DNA of 64,000 nt, taken from Bradyrhizobium jicamae (GTDB taxonomy: Bacteria; Pseudomonadota; Alphaproteobacteria; Rhizobiales; Xanthobacteraceae). This document shows positions 36,517 to 44,634 of the stretch, in pieces (position 1 is the stretch's first letter; each line of letters starts with the position of its first letter). Both the position numbers and the translations under genes were made by a program. The notes beneath the pieces are model-generated. The model saw only the letters and a program-made list of their open reading frames with translations, ran no database searches and was not told the origin of the DNA. The stretch spans positions 1 through 64,000 of the forward strand of contig NZ_JAFCKQ010000031.1 in NCBI RefSeq assembly GCF_018130215.1, given 5' to 3'.

Positions 36517-36813
36517 TTACGCGCGCGTCCCGGTGAAGGGGAAGCTGCCCATCGGGCCGATGCCCATTTCGCCGGAGATGCTGTCGCCGGCGACCTTGCC
36601 GCTGAAGTCCAGCGTCAGCGGCATCGGATTGGTGATGGAAACCTTCCAGGCGACGTCGTCGCCGTTCACGGTGCCGTCGAAGATCTCGGCCGAATTGCCC
36701 TCGGCACCCTGCGTCCCCGTGAGCGTGCCGCCCGAGCTCGCCAGCGACAGCGTCGCCGTGCGGTCACCCATCGGCGTGCTCATGGTGATATTCCAGTTTC
36801 CGTCCACCGCCAT
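36517..36813 (-). CDS. conserved hypothetical beta-rich protein, 98 aa
   Basis: The ATG at 36813 gives MAVDGNWNITMSTPMGDRTA. The sequence is a series of short strands with Gly/Thr turns (TLSLASSGGTLTGTQGAEGN, then DVAWKVSITNPMPLTLDFSG), like a small beta barrel. It ends with a GSFPFTGTRA tail. Found, as I recall, in many rhizobia; function unknown. Confidence 0.65.
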   Translation of the reverse strand: MAVDGNWNITMSTPMGDRTATLSLASSGGTLTGTQGAEGNSAEIFDGTVNGDDVAWKVSITNPMPLTLDFSGKVAGDSISGEMGIGPMGSFPFTGTRA

Positions 36814-36895
36814 TATTGTCTCCCCTCGAGATGAAAAAGCGAGCGCGGCGGTATAACCCATCCTGCGGCGCCCGCATAGTTTGGAGCTGCGGCGA

Positions 36896-37453
36896 TCAGG
36901 CGCGGGCGGCGGCGGCGCGCAGCCGGCTCATCACCAGGATGCGGAAGGCGAGGTACTGGATCGCAAAGGCGGCGATCTTGGCGCCGCCCGCGACCACGGT
37001 CACGTAAGTCGCCCACAGCTTCATGTCGCCGGTCGACGCAATCGCGATCGTGCCGGCGCCGAGGGCGAACATCAGGGCAGCCCAGGCGAAGCCCGCAGCC
37101 GTGACATATTCCGGGATCACCTCGGCGACGCGTGGCGGCATGTAGCGCAGCATCCAGCCGCGCCTGAGCATGATGGCGCCGATCGCGAAATGCGCGATGG
37201 CAGGCTTGGCCAGCACGAAGCGGGGATCGTTGGTGAGCAGCGTCGCGGTGCCGAGCACGATGACCAGCGCAAGGCTGGCCCAGGTCATGAAGCCGAGCGC
37301 TTCGCCCTTGATCCGGGCACGGATCACCTGCGCGATAGCGCCCGCGATCGCGACGCCGGTGGCGAGCACCACGTTGTCGGTGGCGAAATAGACCGCCAGG
37401 AACACGATGGTGGAGAGAAAGTCGCTCGCAAGCCTGGCCAGTACGCTCTTCAT
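36896..37453 (-). CDS. YciB/IspA-like (septation protein A family) membrane protein, 185 aa
   Basis: MKSVLARLASDFLSTIVFLA is the usual start, followed by the second span (VLATGVAIAGAIAQVIRARI) and the WASLALVIVLGTATLL, FAWAALMFALGAGTIAIAST spans, five in all. YciB-type proteins sit in the inner membrane and influence envelope synthesis and division. It is encoded 47 bp after a second membrane protein, probably as one operon under the TetR operator at 38095. Confidence 0.8.
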   Translation of the reverse strand: MKSVLARLASDFLSTIVFLAVYFATDNVVLATGVAIAGAIAQVIRARIKGEALGFMTWASLALVIVLGTATLLTNDPRFVLAKPAIAHFAIGAIMLRRGWMLRYMPPRVAEVIPEYVTAAGFAWAALMFALGAGTIAIASTGDMKLWATYVTVVAGGAKIAAFAIQYLAFRILVMSRLRAAAARA

Positions 37454-37500
37454 CGTCGTGCCTTCCGTTTCCTCGATTGTTGCTGGTCGCGTCAGGGCCT

Positions 37501-38088
37501 TTAGGGAGACGGCAGCGCGTTGGCCGGCGGCGTCCCGTATTTGGCCCGGCGATAATCCGGATACCATCTGGTGAAGTAGACCGCGCTGTTGCGGGCCGCG
37601 AAGGCGACCAGCAGGCCGGTCCATAGCGGCAAGCCAGGCACGTACAGCAGCGTGACGTTGCCGAGCAGCATCAACAGTGAAGCACCGATCCAGGCCCAGG
37701 CGATCAGGTAGTTGACGTGATTGAAGCTCGGCAGGCGGGCGGTCTCGGCGTCGACCATCTCGATCGCATATTGCCGGGTGAAGGGATGGCGAAGCAGGAT
37801 CGAGAGCAGCGACACCAGCAGGATGCCGCTGTCGACGGTCACCCTGATCGCCATCGTGCTCAGCGTCGGGTCGACGAAGGTGAGATAGAGGCCAACCGCG
37901 GTGAACACCACCGCTGAGCCGATGCCGAGGATCTTGATCGTGCGGCCACGGGCGATGTCGACTGCGATCACGCCGAGGCAGATGATGGTGGCGCAGAGCA
38001 GACTCACGGTGGCGGAGGTCAACAGCAGCAGGGCGGCCAGCACACCGTAGGGGGCGAGGATCAGAAAGATCGTCATCGAAAGCCTCAT
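37501..38088 (-). CDS. multi-span membrane protein, 195 aa
   Basis: Starts MRLSMTIFLILAPYGVLAAL and has about six spans, with a lumenal or cytoplasmic loop HPFTRQYAIEMVDAETARLP between them and a short charged tail (RWYPDYRRAKYG). It resembles the IspA/YciB group in overall pattern. The start lies 7 bp from the 19-bp palindrome at 38095, so the gene must be controlled by whatever binds there. Confidence 0.6.
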   Translation of the reverse strand: MRLSMTIFLILAPYGVLAALLLLTSATVSLLCATIICLGVIAVDIARGRTIKILGIGSAVVFTAVGLYLTFVDPTLSTMAIRVTVDSGILLVSLLSILLRHPFTRQYAIEMVDAETARLPSFNHVNYLIAWAWIGASLLMLLGNVTLLYVPGLPLWTGLLVAFAARNSAVYFTRWYPDYRRAKYGTPPANALPSP

Positions 38089-38094
38089 CGGCCC

Positions 38095-38164
38095 ATCTTT
38101 ACATCGTAAAGATACCCTAAAGGCGTACAGGGGTGATCGTCAAGCGAAATCTTGACAGTGTCAA
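38095..38164. promoter_or_regulatory. TetR-type operator pair, module A
   Basis: Site 1 is the 19-bp ATCTTTACATCGTAAAGAT (38095-38113; perfect 8-3-8). Site 2 is TTGAC-agt-GTCAA (38152-38164). The centres are 54 bp apart. A minus-strand -35 TTGACG lies between the two sites (about 38137), directing transcription of the membrane-protein operon. The module is nearly duplicated at 40182-40251, upstream of the TetR gene. Confidence 0.7.
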
Positions 38165-38191
38165 AATCGTGAAGTGAGAGCGAAACAGGAA

Positions 38192-38614
38192 CTATTTCAA
38201 CGCGCTGCTTGCGCCCGCGATGGTCCGGGACAGCGTCGTGATCGCGCAGGTGATGAGCAGGCTTATGGTGATGAAGATGCCGCCGGCCCGGCCGATCCAG
38301 AACAGCAGCGTGCCCGGCCGTGCATACATGCCGAGTGGATGGATCAGCCGCGAGAGCAGCAGCGCGCCCATCAGGACGTGAATCCGCGTCGCCGGCGTTC
38401 CCGACATTTCCAGGAAGGCGACCATCAGCGTGATGATCGGGACGTACTCGATGAAACTGCCGTGGGCGCGGATCGCGTTGCGCAGCGCGACGTTTCCGCC
38501 GTCGCTGAACGGTGCGAGATTGCTCTGGCGCAGGCGGATCACCAGCAGCGCAAGGGCGGCGTAGAGCAGGGCGAGAATGGCGAGATAGCCTGCAGTGACT
38601 GATGGCACGTGCAT
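38192..38614 (-). CDS. MAPEG-family membrane protein, 140 aa
   Basis: Four spans. The loop after the first span (RLRQSNLAPFSDGGNVALRN, then AIRAHGSFIEYVPII) is the MAPEG signature with the conserved RAHGNF-like motif (here RAHGSF). The proteins act on lipid-like electrophiles with glutathione; the substrate here is unknown. The gene lies between the two operator modules. Confidence 0.8.
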   Translation of the reverse strand: MHVPSVTAGYLAILALLYAALALLVIRLRQSNLAPFSDGGNVALRNAIRAHGSFIEYVPIITLMVAFLEMSGTPATRIHVLMGALLLSRLIHPLGMYARPGTLLFWIGRAGGIFITISLLITCAITTLSRTIAGASSALK

Positions 38615-38652
38615 GCGGGCCTCCTCGATGCGCTGTCGGTGCGTCCGCAATG

Positions 38653-38749
38653 CCGTCATTCCGGGGCGCGCGTCGGCGCGAACCCGGAATCTCGAAATGA
38701 CTAATTCCGGATTCCGGGTTCATCGCTGCGCGATGCCCCGGAATGACGG
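38653..38749. repeat. long palindromic intergenic repeat
   Basis: The outer arms CCGTCATTCCGGGGC (38653-38667) and GCCCCGGAATGACGG (38735-38749) are a perfect 15-bp inverted repeat. A further pair, AACCCGGAAT (38681-38690) and ATTCCGGGTT (38711-38720), nests inside. The transcript would form an extended hairpin. It resembles a high-copy repeat I have seen in Bradyrhizobium. Confidence 0.75.
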
Positions 38750-38759
38750 AGGGCGGATG

Positions 38760-40163
38760 TTACTCGGCGCCGACCCAGTTGCCGTGGAATCCGTCCGGCA
38801 CGCGATGGCCGAGATGCACCAGTGCGGTGGGGCCGGCTTCGACGTCGGTGGCGTTGAAGACGGCGAGGTCGCTGCGGTTCTCGCGGGCGCGCCAGACCAC
38901 CGCGAGCAGCCAGCCGTCGCCCTCGGCAGCGTCACGGCCACGTTCGACGAACACGGGCTCGGAAATCGTGTCGCCGGCGGGCAGCAGATAATGGCCGAGC
39001 CGCTTGCCCTTGCCGTCGACATGCACGATGCCCGACAGCGCGCCGAACATCGGCAGATCGGGATTGGCGCAGGCGTACCAGCCGTGATTGCTGCTCATTC
39101 CGGCGCGGCGATCGTCGACGCGGGGGAATTCCCCGGTGAGATCGTCGAGATAGGTTTGCGTGAAGCGGTCGGTGTTTCCTGCAAGATCGAAGGTCCAGCG
39201 ACAATAGCGCGCGCGGTTCTTCTTCGGATCGGTCGGCGAACCGTCGGGATGGTTGAACAGCGGGGCTTCCTCGAACTGCATGACGTCGGCAATGATGCGA
39301 TTGCCTTCCTCCCAGGCGTTCATGACGTGGAAGACGTAGCAGCTCTCGGCGCGGAACCAGACGATGTCCTTCGACGAGCCGCGGCGCTTCATTACGCCGA
39401 CATAGGCGCCTTTCTCCGGCTCCCAGGCGTAGGGCGCTTGTCCCCTCATCGCGCGCTGCATGCTGCCTGTGATCGGCAGGATCGGAAACAGCAAATGGTT
39501 TTCGGTGACGATGAAGTCGTGGACCATGCTGGCATAGGGCGCCTCAAGGCGCTCGAACCGTGTCACGACGCCGGATGCATCGATCGCGCCGTATGACAGG
39601 GCCGGCGTCAGCGGGCCCGCGGCGTTGTAGCCGAAGAACACCAGCTCGCCGGTGACGGGATCGATCTTCGGGTGAGCGGTGAAGGGACCGGAAATCGCGC
39701 CCTTGTAGTCGCAATAGCCAAGCCGGTTCAGCGTGCCGGGTTCGATCTCGGTGGGCAAATGGCTCTCGACGAGCGCGAGCAGCTTGCCGCCATGGAAGAT
39801 GATGTTGGTGTTGGCGACGCAGCCATCGGTCACCGTCGTCTCAGGAGCGTCGGGCAGCTTGCGGCCAAATCCGCCGAACAGCGCGCGGCCGGCGTCGTGC
39901 TCGGCCTGCCATTTCGGGGTGCGGACCCAGCGGTTGCGATAGCTGGCGCGGCCATTCTCGAGATGGAAGGCGTGCAGCATGCCGTCGCCGACGAACCAGT
40001 GTGCGCCCGGGACGTCGAATTGCGGGTTGGGGCCGTTGCGATAGAGCGTGCCGTTCAGCTCGCGCGGCAATTCGCCCGTGATCTTGAGAAACGGGGCATC
40101 GGCTTCAAAGGGGATCGGCGCCAGATTGGTTCGCGCCGCAGTTGACGTCACCTGGTCGAGCAT
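38760..40163 (-). CDS. RPE65-family carotenoid/lignostilbene cleavage oxygenase, 467 aa
   Basis: A seven-bladed propeller non-haem iron oxygenase. All four iron-binding histidines are visible: H164 (TAHPKID), H215 (MVHDFIV), H279 (VFHVMNA) and H460 (GFHGNWV). The N-terminus (YRNGPNPQFD) and length are typical. Ribosome site GGAGGAGG precedes the ATG at 40163. The substrate could be an apocarotenoid or a stilbene. It diverges from the TetR gene across the operator pair, which suggests substrate-linked induction. Confidence 0.9.
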   Translation of the reverse strand: MLDQVTSTAARTNLAPIPFEADAPFLKITGELPRELNGTLYRNGPNPQFDVPGAHWFVGDGMLHAFHLENGRASYRNRWVRTPKWQAEHDAGRALFGGFGRKLPDAPETTVTDGCVANTNIIFHGGKLLALVESHLPTEIEPGTLNRLGYCDYKGAISGPFTAHPKIDPVTGELVFFGYNAAGPLTPALSYGAIDASGVVTRFERLEAPYASMVHDFIVTENHLLFPILPITGSMQRAMRGQAPYAWEPEKGAYVGVMKRRGSSKDIVWFRAESCYVFHVMNAWEEGNRIIADVMQFEEAPLFNHPDGSPTDPKKNRARYCRWTFDLAGNTDRFTQTYLDDLTGEFPRVDDRRAGMSSNHGWYACANPDLPMFGALSGIVHVDGKGKRLGHYLLPAGDTISEPVFVERGRDAAEGDGWLLAVVWRARENRSDLAVFNATDVEAGPTALVHLGHRVPDGFHGNWVGAE

Positions 40164-40181
40164 CGCGCACCTCCTCCGCTG

Positions 40182-40267
40182 ATCTTTACATCGTAAAGAT
40201 AGCATTAGAGATGCGCTCGTCGATCGTCAAGCAAAATCTTTACAGTGTAAAAATTGCGTCATATAAC
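40182..40267. promoter_or_regulatory. TetR-type operator pair, module B, with two promoters
   Basis: Site 1, ATCTTTACATCGTAAAGAT (40182-40200), is identical to that in module A. Site 2 is TTTAC-agt-GTAAA (40239-40251). The centres are again 54 bp apart. On the plus strand TTTACA (40239-40244) - 17 bp - TATAAC (40262-40267) forms a promoter whose -35 lies within site 2, only 7 bp before the TetR ATG. On the minus strand TTGACG leads toward the oxygenase gene. Between the sites GATCGTCAAGC is shared with module A. Confidence 0.75.
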
Positions 40268-40274
40268 GGGCCGC

Positions 40275-41003
40275 ATGGCGAGATTATCGAGAGAAAACAA
40301 GGCTACTCGGCCGGCCGCGATGCGGACGCGCCGGGCCGCGCGTGCAGCGCCCGACCGTGCGGCATCGAAACGGCGCGCCAACGATGCGCCCTATCATCAT
40401 GGCGACCTGCACGAGGCGCTGCTGAAGGCCGCCGAGCGCGTGCTCGAGCGCGACGGGCTGCCGGGGCTCACTTTGCGCGCGGTGGCGCGCGAGGCCGGCG
40501 TGTCGCACGCCGCGCCGACGCATCATTTCGGCGATCTCACCGGGCTCGTCAGCGACCTCGCCGCGATCGGCTTCCGTCAGTTCAACGACGCCATGATCGC
40601 GGCCGGTGCCTCCGCCTCGACGCCGGGCGAGAAGGGGCTGGCGCGCGCCAAGGCCTACATCGCCTACGCGCAGGCACATCCGGGCATGTACGGGCTGATG
40701 TTCCGCACCGAGCGGCTCGACATGAAGCGGCCGTCGCTGCACGAGGCGGCGAACGCCTCCTTCGCGGGACTTGCCGGCTCGATCGGAGAAACCCGCCACG
40801 AGCAGATCCACGAAAGGGCGCTGTCGCTCGACCAGGCCGCCGCGATCGTGCGCGCCTGGTCGCTGGTGCACGGTTTCACGATGCTGCTGCTCGATGACCG
40901 GCTGCGAGATGTCCTGAGCCGGATGCCGCCGGGCAGCACCGTCGACATGCTGCTGGAGGCGATGCTACGAGGCCCGGTCGGAAAGCCGGCGTCTCCATGC
41001 TAG
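40275..41003 (+). CDS. TetR-family regulator, 242 aa
   Basis: A long basic N-terminus (residues 1-38) precedes the HTH (YHHGDLHEALLKAAERVLER, then LRAVAREAGVSHAAPTHHFG). The C-terminal ligand domain resembles the WHG type (PGMYGLMFRTERLD). It is the obvious candidate to bind the palindromes flanking its gene and the module at 38095. The mRNA is probably leaderless or nearly so, because the -10 is 7 bp from the ATG. Confidence 0.88.
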   Translation: MARLSRENKATRPAAMRTRRAARAAPDRAASKRRANDAPYHHGDLHEALLKAAERVLERDGLPGLTLRAVAREAGVSHAAPTHHFGDLTGLVSDLAAIGFRQFNDAMIAAGASASTPGEKGLARAKAYIAYAQAHPGMYGLMFRTERLDMKRPSLHEAANASFAGLAGSIGETRHEQIHERALSLDQAAAIVRAWSLVHGFTMLLLDDRLRDVLSRMPPGSTVDMLLEAMLRGPVGKPASPC

Positions 41004-41317
41004 CGCCCCGCCAGCGGTGTGGTACGGCGGCTGCTGATCAAGACTCGTTCGGCGACGCCGATGCGTGGCGGCTGACGATCGTTTTGGCGTCAGCCTGACC
41101 ATGCATGTGCCGGCGAGGACCGCCACGGCCGTTGCAAATGTGACGCATTTCATCGGGAAAGCTTGCGATCCGGACTATCTTGCGGTCTGAGACGCGCAAT
41201 CTGGGGAAGGTTCGACAGACACGCGGGAAACACCTGACAGGCGCGCGGAATCGTCCTAGAAGGGCGGCTTCGCAAGTTTCCGTCGTATGCACCTCGCGTG
41301 CCGTAGCCTCGATCGTC

Positions 41318-41968
41318 ATGCCCACGATATCATCCAGCAAACCCTATCGCGTCGGACGTTCCCGTACCGGACTTGGTCTCTTCGCCACCAAGCCGATCAA
41401 GAAAGGTACCAAGATCATCCGTTATTTCGGGCCGATCCTGGACTCCAAGAAGAAGGAAGAGGACGAGATCGAGAACAAGTATCTGTTCGAGCTCAACAAC
41501 CGCTGGACCATCGACGGCTCGATCCGCGAGAACATCGCCCGCTATATCAACCACGCCTGCAGGCCAAACGCCGAATCCGACGTTCGCCCACGCAAGCGCA
41601 AGGTGTTCATCCGCGCCATCAAGAACATCGAGCCGGGCGAGGAGATCAACTACGACTACGGCACCGACTATTTCAAAGCCTATCTGAAGCCGATCGGCTG
41701 CAAATGCGACGCCTGCGAGAAGAAGCGCAAGAAGAAGCGCGCGGAGGCGCGGGCCGAGCGGCTGCGGTTGAAGGAAAAGGCCGAGCGGAAGGCGAAGCGC
41801 AAGTCCGAGAAGCTCGCCAGGGAGAAAGCCAAGGCGAAGGTGAAGAAGGCTGGAGCCAACGGCATTGGCAAGCTGAACGGCAAACACCTCAACGGGCACA
41901 GCGTGACCAAAGTCCCGGGAACCGTTGCCCCGTCAAAGCGCGCCCCGGCACGGACCCTGCAGGCCTGA
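41318..41968 (+). CDS. SET-domain lysine methyltransferase, 216 aa
   Basis: The SET fold covers about residues 10-120: RVGRSRTGLGLFATKPIKKG, then NHACRPN (78-84; the cofactor and knot motif), then EEINYDYG (108-115; containing the catalytic Tyr). A post-SET CKCDAC cysteine cluster follows at 128-133 and may bind zinc. The final 80 residues are Lys/Arg-rich (KAERKAKRKSEKLAREKAKA), like a histone-type DNA-binding tail. The substrate is unknown; a basic DNA-associated protein is a reasonable guess. The ATG at 41318 is chosen; the longer frame is not protein-like. Confidence 0.88.
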   Translation: MPTISSSKPYRVGRSRTGLGLFATKPIKKGTKIIRYFGPILDSKKKEEDEIENKYLFELNNRWTIDGSIRENIARYINHACRPNAESDVRPRKRKVFIRAIKNIEPGEEINYDYGTDYFKAYLKPIGCKCDACEKKRKKKRAEARAERLRLKEKAERKAKRKSEKLAREKAKAKVKKAGANGIGKLNGKHLNGHSVTKVPGTVAPSKRAPARTLQA

Positions 41969-41998
41969 GCTTCGGACCTCGATCCGGGCCAATCCGCG

Positions 41999-42433
41999 TC
42001 ACGACGCCTTTGCAGGATGGCGCGCGGGACGCGGCGAGTAAGCGCATTCGGCGAGCGTGGTTCCATCCAGTTCGCGCATGAACGCCTCGCGTGCCGCCGC
42101 AAGTCTTGATTTCAGCCGGCAGCGCGGCAGCAGCACGCAATCTCCACCGTCGTCCCTGAAACACTCGACCAGCGCGCCGCCGCCTTCCAGCGCACGGACG
42201 ACCTCGCCGAGCGTGATCATCTGCGGCGGCCGCGCCAGCGAGAAGCCGCCGCCGACACCGCGCTGGGTCGTGATGAAGCCGGCCTCGGCCAGATCGCGCA
42301 CCACCTTGGCGAGGTGATTGCGCGAAATGCCGAATTCGGCCGCGATCTCGCCGGTCGCGAACGACCGGTCCGGCTCGCCGGCCAGCCGCATCAGCGCGCG
42401 CAAGGCAAAATCCGTGAACGATGTCAGGCGCAT
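41999..42433 (-). CDS. nsrR: Rrf2-family NO-sensing regulator (NsrR-like), 144 aa
   Basis: MRLTSFTDFALRALMRLAGE and the HTH (IAAEFGISRNHLAKVVRDLA) fit NsrR, with cysteines C91, C99 and C105 (ECFRDDGGDC, LLPRCRL) in place to hold an Fe-S cluster. NsrR loses repression on reaction with nitric oxide. It faces a truncated-haemoglobin gene across a 31-bp palindrome, an arrangement expected of NO-detoxification pairs. The symbol is by similarity. Confidence 0.8.
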   Translation of the reverse strand: MRLTSFTDFALRALMRLAGEPDRSFATGEIAAEFGISRNHLAKVVRDLAEAGFITTQRGVGGGFSLARPPQMITLGEVVRALEGGGALVECFRDDGGDCVLLPRCRLKSRLAAAREAFMRELDGTTLAECAYSPRPARHPAKAS

Positions 42434-42476
42434 GGGAGCCCCTTGAAAACAGAGCTTGGCGGATCCGATATAGCAG

Positions 42477-42507
42477 CCTAAATATGTATTTCAAATACCT
42501 ATTTAGG
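42477..42507. promoter_or_regulatory. NsrR-type operator
   Basis: CCTAAATATGTATTT (42477-42491), one base, AAATACCTATTTAGG (42493-42507). The two arms match at 14 of 15 positions. The core follows the NsrR layout (ATGNATTT-N-AAATNCAT, one arm altered). It lies 12 bp before the haemoglobin start and 44 bp from the regulator start, so it can control both. Confidence 0.7.
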
Positions 42508-42518
42508 GACGTTGACCA

Positions 42519-42989
42519 ATGACAGGGGCAGAGCGCCGAGAGCAGATCACCGCCGGCATCGTCGAGCGGACCGGGATCACCGAGGCCATGATCGAGCGGC
42601 TGGTGCACGGCTTCTACGCAAAGGTCCGCAAGGACCCGATGATCGGGCCGGTGTTCGAGGCCCGCATCAACGATTGGGAGCCGCATCTCGCGCAGATGTG
42701 CGCGTTCTGGTCCTCAGTCGCGCTGATGACCGGGCGCTACCACGGCACCCCGATGGTCAAGCATATGCCGCTGCCGATCGACGCCGCGCATTTCGATCGC
42801 TGGCTCGAACTGTTCGAGGCGACCGCATCCGAGCTGTGCCCGCCCGCCGCGGCAGACCATTTCATCGAGCGCGCCCGGCGCATCGCGGCGAGCCTCGAGA
42901 TGGGTGTCGCGGGCGGGCAGGGCGTCATGCTCGGCATCGGCGAGCGTTACAGGCGCGCGCAGGCGGGGGCGCGACAGCATCGCGCTTGA
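42519..42989 (+). CDS. group III truncated haemoglobin, 156 aa
   Basis: The globin helices read EAMIERLVHGFYAKVRKDPM, then GPVFEARINDWEPHLAQMCA, FWSSVALMTGRYHGTPMVKH (H82 is a candidate proximal haem ligand) and HFDRWLELF. Group III globins are short and single-domain, as here. NO or peroxide chemistry is plausible. It is divergently paired with the NsrR-like gene, which supports an NO role. Confidence 0.85.
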   Translation: MTGAERREQITAGIVERTGITEAMIERLVHGFYAKVRKDPMIGPVFEARINDWEPHLAQMCAFWSSVALMTGRYHGTPMVKHMPLPIDAAHFDRWLELFEATASELCPPAAADHFIERARRIAASLEMGVAGGQGVMLGIGERYRRAQAGARQHRA

Positions 42990-43011
42990 TCCCCGCGATC
43001 CCCGGCGGCCG

Positions 43012-43410
43012 TCAAGCCGCCATCACCGCTTCACTGCGGCGCAGGCCGACATATTGCAGCTCGGCGAGCACGCCGGTGGCGACCGCCTGTGCCACGACCA
43101 CGATCGTCCCGAGCAGGTTCGGCGCCACCGCGCCGGAGAACAGCAGCGCGATGCTCGCGAGCGTCCAGGTGGCGTTGCCCGCGACCACGATCATCACCAG
43201 CGGCTTCGGCACCGACATCCGCGTGCCGAGCCAGCCGACCAGCGCCGTATAGGCGATCAGGAACAGGCCGGTCTCGCGCAGCAACGCCTCCGGCAGGTTC
43301 AGCAATGATGCCAGCGCAGGCGCATCCAGCGTCATTCCGACCGCGGATACGCCGCTGAATACGGCGTCGGCGAGCAGTGCGCGGCGCAGCAGTTGGGACG
43401 AAGTGATCAT
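43012..43410 (-). CDS. four-span membrane protein, 132 aa
   Basis: MITSSQLLRRALLADAVFSG, then PEALLRETGLFLIAYTALVG, LVMIVVAGNATWTLASIALL and NLLGTIVVVAQAVATGVLAE give four hydrophobic helices. No family assigned. It converges on the haemoglobin gene. Confidence 0.6.
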   Translation of the reverse strand: MITSSQLLRRALLADAVFSGVSAVGMTLDAPALASLLNLPEALLRETGLFLIAYTALVGWLGTRMSVPKPLVMIVVAGNATWTLASIALLFSGAVAPNLLGTIVVVAQAVATGVLAELQYVGLRRSEAVMAA

Positions 43411-43444
43411 GGCGGGGTCTCCTCTCTTTTGGGGTTCAGGCTCG

Positions 43445-43648
43445 TCAGCGGAACCAGGATTGCAGCTGCTGGCCGAGTGCCTTTCCGACCCTCATCTCCG
43501 CCGCATAGACCTGCGCGGCCACGAACACAGAGGTCGCGTGAACGATCGGCTGCGGCATGTTGAGCGACCGTGCGACCAGCCAGGTGGCCAGATGGATCAG
43601 CCACGGGATCACGACGGTGAAGGCGCGGATAAGGGACAGCATCAGCAT
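43445..43648 (-). CDS. small membrane-associated protein, 67 aa
   Basis: MLMLSLIRAFTVVIPWLIHL, then ATWLVARSLNMPQPIVHATS. One long amphipathic/hydrophobic helix region, then QVYAAEMRVGKALGQQLQSW at the C-terminus. It precedes the 43012 gene on the same strand by about 35 bp, so the two may be one operon. Opposite strand to the MmyB regulator. Unknown function. Confidence 0.5.
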   Translation of the reverse strand: MLMLSLIRAFTVVIPWLIHLATWLVARSLNMPQPIVHATSVFVAAQVYAAEMRVGKALGQQLQSWFR

Positions 43649-43749
43649 TGGTCATCTCCTGTGCCGTGGAAGATGATCCGCCCTGCGCGCCAATTCGATT
43701 ACCTCGGGCGTAATGGAACGGGCGAAATTCGCATGGTAGGTTTTGCACC

Positions 43750-44574
43750 ATGAACGCACATGCATCCACCGCGCGGGCCGAGCCCGCCAGAGCCATCCAT
43801 ATCGGCGAGCACCTGCGCGAATGGCGGCAGCGCCGCCATCTCAGCCAGCTCGACCTTGCCGTCGACGCCGATATCTCGGCGCGGCATTTGAGCTTCGTCG
43901 AGACCGGCCGCTCGGCGCCGTCGCGCGACATGGTCCTCAAACTGGCGGAGCGCCTCGACGTGCCCCTACGCGAACGCAACGTTCTTCTCGTCGCCGCGGG
44001 TTTCGCGCCCGCATTCCCGCAACGCTCGCTCGACGATCCTGCGCTGAAATCGGCGCGCGAGGCGATCAATCTGGTGCTGAGAGCGCATGAGCCCAACCCG
44101 GCGCTGGCCTATGACCGGCACTGGAATCTGGTCTCCGCCAACCGCATGGTGGCGCCGCTGCTGGAGGGCGTGCCGCAGCGGCTGCTCGGCCAGCCCTTCA
44201 ACATCCTGCGCCTTGCCTTCCATCCCGAAGGCCTCGCGCCGCGCACAGTGAACCTGCCGGAATGGGCCGCGCATCTTCTGGAGCGGCTGCACCGGCAATG
44301 CGAGGCTACGGCCGATCCGGAGCTGATCAGGCTGTATCAGGACCTCAAGTCCTATCCGATCCCGGCCCGCTCGGCGCCGATCGCGCCCGACAACAATGTC
44401 GCGATCCCCTTCAAGCTGCGTCACAACGGCGAGGTGCTGAGCTTCATCTCGACCACCATGGTGTTCGGCACGCCTGTCGACATCACCCTGCAGGAACTGG
44501 CGCTGGAGACCTTCTTCCCGGCTGACGACCTCACCGCGCAGCGAATGCGGCAGATGGCAGCCAGTATGAAATAG
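43750..44574 (+). CDS. XRE regulator with MmyB-like ligand domain, 274 aa
   Basis: Residues 17-70 form the HTH (EWRQRRHLSQLDLAVDADIS, then ARHLSFVETGRSAPSRDMVL). Residues about 105-265 form the MmyB-like ligand-binding fold (ALAYDRHWNLVSANRMVAPL, then FNILRLAFHPEGLAPRTVNL). Such regulators control nearby oxidoreductase genes. It diverges from the 43445 gene and precedes the FrnE gene. Confidence 0.85.
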   Translation: MNAHASTARAEPARAIHIGEHLREWRQRRHLSQLDLAVDADISARHLSFVETGRSAPSRDMVLKLAERLDVPLRERNVLLVAAGFAPAFPQRSLDDPALKSAREAINLVLRAHEPNPALAYDRHWNLVSANRMVAPLLEGVPQRLLGQPFNILRLAFHPEGLAPRTVNLPEWAAHLLERLHRQCEATADPELIRLYQDLKSYPIPARSAPIAPDNNVAIPFKLRHNGEVLSFISTTMVFGTPVDITLQELALETFFPADDLTAQRMRQMAASMK

Positions 44575-44634
44575 CGGCTTGTCTCGCGGCACTTTCGGCC
44601 TACCTTTGGGGTTCCGTCCCGCGAGGAACCTGCC

